DNA of 42,169 nt from Pseudomonadota bacterium (GTDB lineage: Bacteria; Myxococcota_A; UBA9042; GCA-2863065). The stretch spans positions 1 through 42,169 of the forward strand of contig SXOX01000190.1 in NCBI GenBank assembly GCA_005776585.1, written 5' to 3'. Both the position numbers and the translations under genes were made by a program. A model generated the notes under the pieces. The model was not told the DNA's origin and searched no databases. It worked only from the letters and a program-made list of their open reading frames with translations. Below are positions 35,504 through 42,169 of this stretch, piece after piece. How positions within the stretch are numbered: position 1 is the first letter of the stretch; each line of letters opens with the position of its first letter.

Positions 35504-37024
35504 ATGAAGACGCTCTGGTTCGCTGCTCTCATCACGCTGGGCGCCCTGCCCGCCCAGGCTGACGCGCCGAAGGAGGCGGACTGCGCCAACAAGGCCGACG
35601 ACGACGGAGACGGCCTGCCTGACTGCGCTGACGCCGACTGCGTCGAGGCGCCGACCTGCAAGCCCGACGGCAACCCCGAGGGTACCGACGCGCGGTGTTC
35701 GGACTACATCGACAACGACAACAACGGCTACATCGACTGTGACGACTCCGGCTGCAGCCGTGAGGGCGTCGGCGTGTGCAAGGGCACCTGGAAGGGTCCG
35801 CTCGACGGGACCGGCGCGGGCGATGGCGCGGCCGAAGTCACCGGCGAGGACCTGCCCGAGCTCGGCGAGGGCCAGAGCGTGGAGGACCTCATCGGGAAGG
35901 GGAGCGACGCGGACGGCGAGCGCAACGAGTACCTCTGCGCGGATGGCGTCGACAACGACAACGACGGCCGCACGGACTGCGCCGACTTCGGCTGCCGCTT
36001 CGACCCTGAGATCAAGGTCTGCCAAGGCAACCCGGGGATGCGGTTCTCCGTGGTGGCCAACGTCGCGGCGAGCTACGACTTCGAGCTGGAGCAGCCAGAC
36101 GTCAACTTCACGAAGCTGCAGCTGCGCACCTTCGGCCCGATGCCGCTGATTCAAGACTCGTTCTATTACATCTCGTTGCGCGCGGAGCGGACGCCGCGGC
36201 TCACCTTCGCCATGTTTCAGGTCCCCATCGTGAAGGGCCACTTCGTGAACATCAACAGCGGCGGTGGCGGGCTCTCGAACGCACTCGCGCTGTCGTCCTC
36301 GAAGCACCTGCTCATCGACCCGGCGTTCTATCTCACCAGCGCGTTCGACCCGGGCAACAGCGCTTCCGCCGAGTTCACGGGGCCGATCGACCAACGCGGC
36401 ATCGTGAGCTACCGCGCCTACGTCGCCGGCGGCTCGGGCTTCAGCACGGGCAACGTCGGGGGGCGGTACTTCGGCTTCGACGGTCAGAACTTCTCGTGGG
36501 GCGGCGGGGCCTCGTTCACGTTCAACATCATCGGCCGGCACAGCCGTTGGGACTCCGAGTTCCTCTACACGTCCGCGCCCATGGCGCTCGCTCTCGCGGC
36601 CGGCGCCAAGTACGACGAACGCGAGCAGGAGCGGTACGTCGCCGAGAACGTGAAGACGGTCTTCCGCTGGGGCCGTTTCGCGCTGTCTGCCGAGGCGTTC
36701 TTCAAGCAAGAGTTCGACTTCAACGCGAGCGCTCTCGCCTACAACGTGCAGCTGGGCGTACTGCTCGTAGAGAAGTACCTCCTGCTCGGCGCCGACTTCG
36801 GCGAGTTCCTTGCTGGCGACTTCGATATCCCGCGCGACCAGATGGGCATCGAGCTGCGCCGGCAGCTGGACGAGCTCCAGGCGCGCGCGGCGCTTCACAC
36901 CTACTTCCTCCGGAACGTAGGCGTGGCGTCGCTGGTGTGGACCTATCGGTCGGTGGACGACCCGGAGAGCCCGGACCCGGCCATCGAGCACGGCGTCCGT
37001 TTGGAGCTCCAGTACCGCTTCTAG
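35504..37024 (+). CDS. Outer-membrane beta-barrel protein with N-terminal MopE-like Ca repeats
   Basis: The 506-residue protein has a signal peptide (MKTLWFAALITLGALPAQA) and then three Asp/Cys repeats of the same type as the preceding lipoprotein, for example CSDYIDNDNNGYIDC and CADGVDNDNDGRTDC. From about residue 175 the sequence is alternating beta strands with aromatic and charged residues (RFSVVANVAASYDFEL, FYYISLRAER, GGGASFTFNIIG) and ends in YRF, the terminal-Phe signature for BAM insertion. It resembles phosphate-selective-porin-like barrels but I cannot name a family. It is the third gene of the nuclease-lipoprotein-barrel run. The ATG at 35504 has GGTGAG upstream, and an in-frame GTG at 35489 is less likely. 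Confidence 0.8.
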   Translation: MKTLWFAALITLGALPAQADAPKEADCANKADDDGDGLPDCADADCVEAPTCKPDGNPEGTDARCSDYIDNDNNGYIDCDDSGCSREGVGVCKGTWKGPLDGTGAGDGAAEVTGEDLPELGEGQSVEDLIGKGSDADGERNEYLCADGVDNDNDGRTDCADFGCRFDPEIKVCQGNPGMRFSVVANVAASYDFELEQPDVNFTKLQLRTFGPMPLIQDSFYYISLRAERTPRLTFAMFQVPIVKGHFVNINSGGGGLSNALALSSSKHLLIDPAFYLTSAFDPGNSASAEFTGPIDQRGIVSYRAYVAGGSGFSTGNVGGRYFGFDGQNFSWGGGASFTFNIIGRHSRWDSEFLYTSAPMALALAAGAKYDEREQERYVAENVKTVFRWGRFALSAEAFFKQEFDFNASALAYNVQLGVLLVEKYLLLGADFGEFLAGDFDIPRDQMGIELRRQLDELQARAALHTYFLRNVGVASLVWTYRSVDDPESPDPAIEHGVRLELQYRF

Positions 37025-37035
37025 CGTGCCGTCCG

Positions 37036-38259
37036 CTACGCGCGGACCTGGCCTTCGCCGTAGATGACCCACTTCTGGGTCGTGAGCTCCCGCAACCCCA
37101 TCGGTCCATAGGCGTGCAGCTTCGACGTGGAGATCCCGATCTCGGCGCCCAGGCCGAGCTCGCCCCCGTCGTTGAAGCGCGTGGACGCGTTTACCGCCAC
37201 GCAGCTCGAGCCGACCTCTCGGACGAACGCGTTGGCCCGAGCGTAGTCACGCGTGACGATCGCCTCCGTGTGGTTGGAGCCGTACCGACGGATGTGGTCC
37301 AGCGCGGCCTCGAAGCTGGGGACCACGCGGATCGCGAGGATGAGGTCGAGGTACTCCGTGTGCCAGTCGTCTTCGGTGGCAGGCACGACCTTGATGTGCT
37401 CGGCCGTTCGTTCGCACCCGCGGAGCTCTACTCCCTGCAGCGCGCGGGCGAGGCGCGGCAGCAGCGCGGCGGCCTCTTGTTCGTGCACCAGGAGTGTCTC
37501 TAAAGCGTTGCAGACGCCGGGGCGCTGGGTCTTGCCGTTGACCACGATGTTCTCGGCCATGTCGAGGTCGGCGCCGGCGTCCACGTAGCAGTGGCAGTTG
37601 CCCTTGAAGTGCTGGACCACGGGGATGCGGCTGTTCTCAGTGACGTACCGTATGAGCCCCTCGCCGCCCCGGGGGATCACGAGGTCTACCGTCTGGGTCT
37701 GCCGCAGCAGCTCGTCGACGTCTTCGCGACGCTCGAGGTGACCGACCAGGCCCACCGGGAGCCCCTCGGCCCGGAGCGCGGCGTGGACCGCGCCGACCAG
37801 CGCGGCGTTCGTGTGCGCTGCCTCTTTTCCGCCCTTCAGGATCACCGCGTTGCCCGACTTGAGGCAGAGCGCTGCGGCGTCCACCACGATGTTGGGCCGC
37901 GACTCGAAGATCATGGCCACCACACCCAGCGGGATCCGCATACGACCGATGCGGAGCCCGTTCGGCCGCAGCACCTGGTTCTCCACTTCGCCGATCGGGT
38001 CCGGTAGCGCCGCGATCTCCCGGAGCCCCCTGCCGAGCGCCTCGAGTCGCGCTGCGGTGAGCGTGAGCCGGTCCCGAGTGGCGGCGCTCGAGGCCGAGGC
38101 GGCGGCGACATCGAGGCTGTTGGCCTCGATGATCGCGGGGGTGAGCTCGCTGAGGGTGTTTGCCAGTCGGTGCAGCCACGCGTTCTTCCTCGCTGCCGTG
38201 AGCGTCGCGAGCGTGGGTTGGGCGAGCCGGGCGGCGGAGCAGGTTTCGGCGGTGGACAT
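37036..38259 (-). CDS. proA: Gamma-glutamyl phosphate reductase
   Basis: The 407-residue enzyme reduces gamma-glutamyl phosphate to glutamate-5-semialdehyde with NADPH, the second step of proline synthesis. The catalytic Cys lies in GKTQRPGVCNALET, and typical ProA sequences include PLGVVAMIFESRPN, GNAVILKGGKEAAHTN and IPRGGEGLI. The ATG at 38259 (MSTAETCS) is chosen over an ATG 12 codons upstream because the longer form would overlap the divergent gene's start region. proB is not in the window. The 3' end converges on the barrel gene 11 bp away. Confidence 0.95.
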   Translation of the reverse strand: MSTAETCSAARLAQPTLATLTAARKNAWLHRLANTLSELTPAIIEANSLDVAAASASSAATRDRLTLTAARLEALGRGLREIAALPDPIGEVENQVLRPNGLRIGRMRIPLGVVAMIFESRPNIVVDAAALCLKSGNAVILKGGKEAAHTNAALVGAVHAALRAEGLPVGLVGHLERREDVDELLRQTQTVDLVIPRGGEGLIRYVTENSRIPVVQHFKGNCHCYVDAGADLDMAENIVVNGKTQRPGVCNALETLLVHEQEAAALLPRLARALQGVELRGCERTAEHIKVVPATEDDWHTEYLDLILAIRVVPSFEAALDHIRRYGSNHTEAIVTRDYARANAFVREVGSSCVAVNASTRFNDGGELGLGAEIGISTSKLHAYGPMGLRELTTQKWVIYGEGQVRA

Positions 38260-38321
38260 GGTCGCGTAGCGTAGTGGGCTTCTGGCGCAGATCAACGGTT
38301 CTGACGTACCGTGTCGCCGCT

Positions 38322-39473
38322 GTGCTTGGACGATCCGCCTTGTTGATAACTTGCCTCGCGTTCACCGCCTTGGCGGAAGCACCGTTTCACCGGTCGGTCT
38401 GGCACCCGGAGCTCACCGAGGTCCGCCTGTCGGAGCTCGAGCTTCGGCTATCGACGGGCGTACTCGAGGTGCTGACCCAGTGCGAGCCAGTCGTGGACTC
38501 TCCCCTGGTGGAGGCCGCTCGCGTGTACGCACGGCACGACGGCAACGCCGGCGACGCGCTCATGGCCGCGGGCGTCAGCGACACGTACGTGGTGCCGCTG
38601 CGCTTCAGCGTGCGCGGGGCTGACGCGCTCGGCCCCGTTCGAGACCTTCTCAAGCAGGCGATCGACCGGGAGCGGCCGACCCACTTCGGCGTGGGGTTGG
38701 CCACCGTCGGTCGGGTCACGACGGCTGCGGTGCTCTTCGTTCGGCGCGGAGCCGACCTCGCGCGGTTCCCCAAGACTATAGGGTCGGGAGAGCGGTTTCT
38801 GCTCAACGGGCGCCTGCGCGACGGGCTGTCCCAGCCGCGCGTGCTGGTCGCGACGCCGCGGGGAGAGGTCTACGAGCTCGAGCCGCGCCTCAGGAATCAG
38901 ACGTTCTGGATCACCTTGGGCTTCGACGACGGCGCAGGCCGATACAACGTCGAGGTGCAGGCGCAGGACCGCTTCGGCACGCAGGTGCTGAATCTCCTCG
39001 ACGTCACCGTGGGGAAAAACGCTGCCGTCCCCACCGTGAGGCTGCGCCCGCCAGAGGTCGCCGTCTCCGACCGCGAGGAGGCAGAGCGGCGCTCCCTGGC
39101 GTTGGTCAACGCCACGCGCGAGTCCTACGGGCTCCCGATCGTGAAGCTCTCAGCCGAGCTGTCGAAGGAGGCGCGGGTGCATGCCACGGACATGTCCACG
39201 GGAGGCTTCTTCGGCCACCGCTCACCCACACGGGGCGGGCTCACCGACCGCCTGCGACGCGTCCCTCACGCTCTGGCGTTGGAGAACATCGCGCTCGGAC
39301 CGTCACCGGAGGCCGTACACGCCGACCTCGTGCGCAGCCCGAGCCACCTCCGGAATCTCCTCGACCCAGACGTGACTCACGTGGGCGTTGGCGTCCACGA
39401 AGACCGCAGCGGCCCGGAGCCGGTCTACATGGTCACTCAGGTGTTCGTGCGCTTCCGCGCCTTCAAGCGATAA
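38322..39473 (+). CDS. Secreted CAP-domain protein (SCP/PR1-like)
   Basis: The 383-residue protein has a signal peptide (LGRSALLITCLAFTALAEA) and a C-terminal CAP domain from about residue 255 of this form. CAP signatures are HATDMSTGGFFGHRSP, ALENIALG and SPSHLRNLLDPDVTHVGVGV. The conserved His residues of the CAP pocket are present. The N-terminal ~220 residues match nothing I recognise. CAP proteins are secreted and act on lipids, surfaces or other proteins, and their activity is rarely known. I chose the GTG at 38322, which leaves 62 bp to divergent proA. A GTG at 38274 would add 16 residues (GFWRRSTVLTYRVAA) and is possible. Confidence 0.82.
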   Translation: MLGRSALLITCLAFTALAEAPFHRSVWHPELTEVRLSELELRLSTGVLEVLTQCEPVVDSPLVEAARVYARHDGNAGDALMAAGVSDTYVVPLRFSVRGADALGPVRDLLKQAIDRERPTHFGVGLATVGRVTTAAVLFVRRGADLARFPKTIGSGERFLLNGRLRDGLSQPRVLVATPRGEVYELEPRLRNQTFWITLGFDDGAGRYNVEVQAQDRFGTQVLNLLDVTVGKNAAVPTVRLRPPEVAVSDREEAERRSLALVNATRESYGLPIVKLSAELSKEARVHATDMSTGGFFGHRSPTRGGLTDRLRRVPHALALENIALGPSPEAVHADLVRSPSHLRNLLDPDVTHVGVGVHEDRSGPEPVYMVTQVFVRFRAFKR

Positions 39474-39518
39474 GCCAGGTTCACAGCGGCGTGCGCTCGC
39501 TGGCGGGTCGCCCTCCGC

Positions 39519-39980
39519 TCAGCGCTCGCGCCTCGCCAGCCACGCGAAGAGCAGCGGCACGACCAGGTAGGGCCCGTTCGTCATCACGTACTGAACAGGT
39601 GCCGGCGAAGGCAGGGACCCGAAGAGACCCACGGCGATCCAGAGCGCGGTGCTGTAGGCGTAAGCCCCCGCAAAGACCAACACCAGGGGCCGAAGTCGCG
39701 TGATCCCCTTCCAGAGGGCAACGGCCGTCACGATCTTCAGCGGTCCGAAGACGAAGGTGCTGAAGAGCAGCATGACGAGCGCCCAGTCAGGGCGAGCGAG
39801 GAAGACGGGGTCGACGGTGCGCCCGTAGTTGGCGATGGCCGCGTCGAAGGCCGTGCCGCGTGCCTCGAAGTCGACCCCGCAAGCCGCCTGGGAGTCGACC
39901 ACGAAGCTCGTGACGGCGAAGAGGAGCCAGATGCCGGCGAACATCCGGTCGCGGCGTTGGGTCCCTGTGAACGTGGCCAT
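39519..39980 (-). CDS. Small four-helix membrane protein (EXPERA-like, tentative)
   Basis: The 153-residue protein has four predicted membrane segments: about residues 13-32 (MFAGIWLLFAVTSFVV), 66-90 (WALVMLLFSTFVFGPLKIV), 95-120 (LVLVFAGAYAYSTALWIAVG) and 133-150 (GPYLVVPLLFAWLA). Its size and layout resemble EXPERA/EBP-like proteins (sterol isomerase and sigma-2 receptor superfamily), but the match is loose. The ATG at 39980 has AGGAG at good spacing. It follows the ATP-grasp gene by 33 bp on the same strand. Confidence 0.6.
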   Translation of the reverse strand: MATFTGTQRRDRMFAGIWLLFAVTSFVVDSQAACGVDFEARGTAFDAAIANYGRTVDPVFLARPDWALVMLLFSTFVFGPLKIVTAVALWKGITRLRPLVLVFAGAYAYSTALWIAVGLFGSLPSPAPVQYVMTNGPYLVVPLLFAWLARRER

Positions 39981-40013
39981 GTGAGCTCCTGCTGAGGGTC
40001 TGGGGCTGAGGGT

Positions 40014-41039
40014 TCACCACGCAAACCGCCGCCCGGTGGCGCGGGCGGCGACGAGCGCGGCGGTATAGGCGGGCCCGGCAAGGCCGGGGAGCGGGTCGTC
40101 TTTGGCCCAGAGCGCGTCGATGTCGGCCCGTGGGGCGAGCGGATCGCGAGCTCCGTATCGCCAGGTCCGCCCGGAGGGAACAGGGGACGGCCGCGGCCGC
40201 GGGGCGCCGCGTCGCTCCTGGAAGGCGTCGACGATGAGCTCCTCGGCCACGGCGCTCCAGAGCACCGGGCGGGCGTTGACCTCGATGAGCCATAGGCGAT
40301 CGGCGCGTTTCCATTCGATGGCCACGGTGCCCCGGATAGCCAGCGCCGTACAGAGGGCCAGGGAGGCCTCGTGGACCTCGAGATCGCGAATGGTCTCGAG
40401 CCACGACGCGCTCCCGAACTTCGGGACCTCGCGGCGCTTCCGGGCCGTGACCGTTGGACCCACGGAGCCGTCGGAGCCGAGGTGGGCGGCCCAGACGATC
40501 ACCTGCTCGATGGAGCCCGGGACCCACGTCTGGACCAGTACGTCGCGCCAGCTGGGATCGACGGCCTGGACCAGGCGCGCCTTCTCGGCGAACGGCCTGG
40601 TCCGCGCGGCACCGGCGAGCGCCGGCTTGGCCAGCCACGGTGGGGGGCCGGCCGGAGGCGCGTCCACAGCGAAGGGCGGAACGTCGAATCCGGCGTCGAG
40701 CGCGCGGCGATACAGCGTGCGTTTGTCGAGCCAGCTCGGCGCCGGGAGCAGGACCACATGAGCGGCGAGCTCCGCCCGGTCGCATACGACGAGCTCAGGA
40801 TCGCCGCAGGCGAACAGTACGGGCCTCTCGCTCTCGTGAGGCGTGCGTCCGCCGAGCCAGACCATCGCGGCCTCGATGGAGCTGACCCGCGAGTTCACAT
40901 AACGCGACAGGCGCCCAATCTCCCAGGCCCGCGGATCCACACCGAGGACGCTGTAACCCCGACGCCCCAGCGCGCGGGCCACGGCGAGCCCGGTGGCCCC
41001 GAGCCCGACCACCCAAGCGTGAGGCGGACGCCGGTTCAC
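40014..41039 (-). CDS. ATP-grasp ligase-like protein with N-terminal nucleotide-binding fold
   Basis: The 341-residue protein opens with a Rossmann-like GLGATGLAVARALGRRGY and VLGVDP, then LPAPSWLDKRTLYRRALDAG as in the D-aspartate-ligase/carboxylate-amine ligase group. The ATP-grasp core is PPWLAKPAL (ATP-binding Lys), VLVQTWVPG and TVAIEWKRADRLWLIEVNARP (metal-binding Glu and Asn). Acceptor and donor substrates cannot be read. I chose the GTG at 41039 because it starts just before the Rossmann motif. The frame could extend to a TTG at 41084, only 31 bases after the valS stop. The next gene downstream is the small membrane protein. Confidence 0.78.
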   Translation of the reverse strand: MNRRPPHAWVVGLGATGLAVARALGRRGYSVLGVDPRAWEIGRLSRYVNSRVSSIEAAMVWLGGRTPHESERPVLFACGDPELVVCDRAELAAHVVLLPAPSWLDKRTLYRRALDAGFDVPPFAVDAPPAGPPPWLAKPALAGAARTRPFAEKARLVQAVDPSWRDVLVQTWVPGSIEQVIVWAAHLGSDGSVGPTVTARKRREVPKFGSASWLETIRDLEVHEASLALCTALAIRGTVAIEWKRADRLWLIEVNARPVLWSAVAEELIVDAFQERRGAPRPRPSPVPSGRTWRYGARDPLAPRADIDALWAKDDPLPGLAGPAYTAALVAARATGRRFAW

Positions 41040-41115
41040 GAGCCCCGCAGAGCCGCCATGGTCGCGCCGCGGGTTGTGACGCAAGGCCGGGCACCGTCCC
41101 GAGAGCGCACCGGAG

Positions 41116-42169
41116 CTAGGACGGCAGCCGAGCCAAGGCGGCTTGCGCCGTGGCGCGCTCAGCCTCGAGCTGGCCGAGCTTCTCTCGTTCCTTGACCACG
41201 ACCTCCGCGGGCGCGCGCTCGACGAAGCTGGCGTTGGCGAGCTTGCCGCCGATCCGCTGGATCTCCTGGTCGAGCTTCAGGATGACCTTCTCGAGGCGCC
41301 GCTTCTCTTCACCGAAGTCGACGAGACCCTCCAGCGGCACGACCACCTCCACCGACCCGGCCCTGGCGACGGCCGAACCCTCGGGCGGGGCGAGCCCCAC
41401 GCGGATCTCGAGCGTCGCGGCACCGCCGAGGCGTTGAATGAGACCGCGCTCGGCCTCGAACACGGCCGGGTCGGTGCCCGGGTCGACGCTGAGCAGCACG
41501 CCGATGGGCTGGCGCGGGGCGAGGCTGTTCTCGCCGCGGATGGTGCGGATTCCGTCGATCACGGCGATCACCGCGCTCATCTCGTCCGACTCCTTGCCGT
41601 ACCGGGGCACCCCGGTCAGCGCGAACGGCGCGCTCATGAGCGACATGCCGTCTCCCCGGAGCCTCGGCAGACGCTGCCAGATCTCCTCGGTGAGGTGAGG
41701 CATGAACGGGTGGAGAAGACGCAGCGCCCCATCGAGCGTCCGGCGCAGCGTGTGCTGCGTTGTGTGCCGGGTGGGGGAGTCGAGACCGACCTTCGCCAGC
41801 TCGATGTACCAGTCGCAGAGGTCATTCCAGAAGAAGTGATAGACCGTGGACGCCGCAGCGCCGAAGTCGAAGGCCTCGAGCTCGCCGTTGACCTTCTCGG
41901 TGGTGTCGACCAGCCGAGTGAGGATCCAGCGATCCGCCCTGCTGAGCGACGAGGCGTCGAGCGGCCTTTCGGCGTCGTAGTCCTCGAGGTTCATCAGGGC
42001 GAAACGCGAGGCGTTCCAGATCTTGTTGGCGAAGTTGCGATAACCACCCACGCGGTCGACGGAGAGCTTGATGCTTCGCCCTGCCACGGTGAGCGCCGCC
42101 AGCGTGAACCTCAGCGCGTCGGCGCCATGGGTCTCGACGATGTCGAGGGGGTCGATGACGTTGCCCTTC
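41116..42169 (-). CDS. valS: Valyl-tRNA synthetase, C-terminal part (5' end outside window)
   Basis: The frame is open to the right edge and begins inside the KMSKS region (KGNVIDPLDIVETHGADALR). It contains the anticodon-binding domain (GGYRNFANKIWNASRFALMN, LHPFMPHLTEEIWQRLP) and ends with the C-terminal coiled coil (EEKRRLEKVILKLDQEIQRI to the stop). About 350 codons are visible, so roughly 500 or more N-terminal residues lie outside. An ATG-initiated reading at 42087 is an internal methionine, not the start. Confidence 0.95.
   Translation of the reverse strand, partial: KGNVIDPLDIVETHGADALRFTLAALTVAGRSIKLSVDRVGGYRNFANKIWNASRFALMNLEDYDAERPLDASSLSRADRWILTRLVDTTEKVNGELEAFDFGAAASTVYHFFWNDLCDWYIELAKVGLDSPTRHTTQHTLRRTLDGALRLLHPFMPHLTEEIWQRLPRLRGDGMSLMSAPFALTGVPRYGKESDEMSAVIAVIDGIRTIRGENSLAPRQPIGVLLSVDPGTDPAVFEAERGLIQRLGGAATLEIRVGLAPPEGSAVARAGSVEVVVPLEGLVDFGEEKRRLEKVILKLDQEIQRIGGKLANASFVERAPAEVVVKEREKLGQLEAERATAQAALARLPS

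Noticed and set aside
35195..37072. 625-codon minus-strand open frame opposite the barrel gene
   Set aside because: The plus strand has a signal peptide, Cys repeats, barrel strands and a terminal Phe. The minus translation is featureless.
41116..42087. Complete 323-codon gene beginning at an internal ATG
   Set aside because: The same frame continues upstream through valS sequence (KGNVIDPLD) to the right edge, so the ATG is an internal Met.

Overview
The window is high-GC bacterial chromosome, most likely from the Myxococcota (former deltaproteobacterial myxobacteria). That placement is an inference from the abundance of secreted Cys-rich and Asp-rich 'metal-binding' repeats, the P-domain, dockerin and cohesin modules, and the gene content on the right. 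I see no phage, insertion sequence, CRISPR array, rRNA or complete tRNA.

Region 1 (1-28646, minus strand) is the striking part. It is one uninterrupted reading frame that starts at an ATG with a strong Shine-Dalgarno site at 28646 and is still open at the left edge, after about 9,548 codons. It encodes the first ~9,500 residues of a giant exported Cys-rich surface protein. In order it has a signal or lipoprotein-type N-terminus, Cys-rich repeats, a lamin-tail domain, more Cys repeats, a MAM-like jelly roll, a GATase-like domain, two P-domains and a 12-unit Cys array. Module A follows (MopE-type Asp/Cys motifs, Ig-like domains, cohesin-like, Big2-like, cohesin-like, dockerin-like). Then come a very long Cys array, a LamG-like jelly roll, a third P-domain, a discoidin-like domain, a PPC-like domain, a five-unit second Cys-repeat family and module B, a second copy of module A cut off by the window edge inside its dockerin. 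The long open frames on the plus strand across this region are antisense shadows.

Region 2 (28647-30483) holds a 0.7 kb non-coding stretch with a perfect 12-bp inverted repeat, then cysH (4Fe-4S type APS/PAPS reductase), then a hairpin-rich gap.

Region 3 (30484-32933, minus strand) is a housekeeping cluster, rsfS-rlmH-comF-metallophosphoesterase. The first three genes are packed stop-to-start, and rlmH appears to use a CTG start.

Region 4 (33032-37024, plus strand) is a tightly coupled three-gene set: a secreted staphylococcal-nuclease-like protein, a putative lipoprotein with twelve Asp/Asn-rich Cys repeats, and an outer-membrane beta-barrel protein carrying three of the same repeats at its N-terminus. 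The set looks like one cell-envelope system and I do not recognise it as a described one.

Region 5 (37036-42169) holds proA (minus), a divergently transcribed secreted CAP-domain protein, and a minus-strand run of valS (3' part only), an orphan ATP-grasp ligase and a small four-helix membrane protein.
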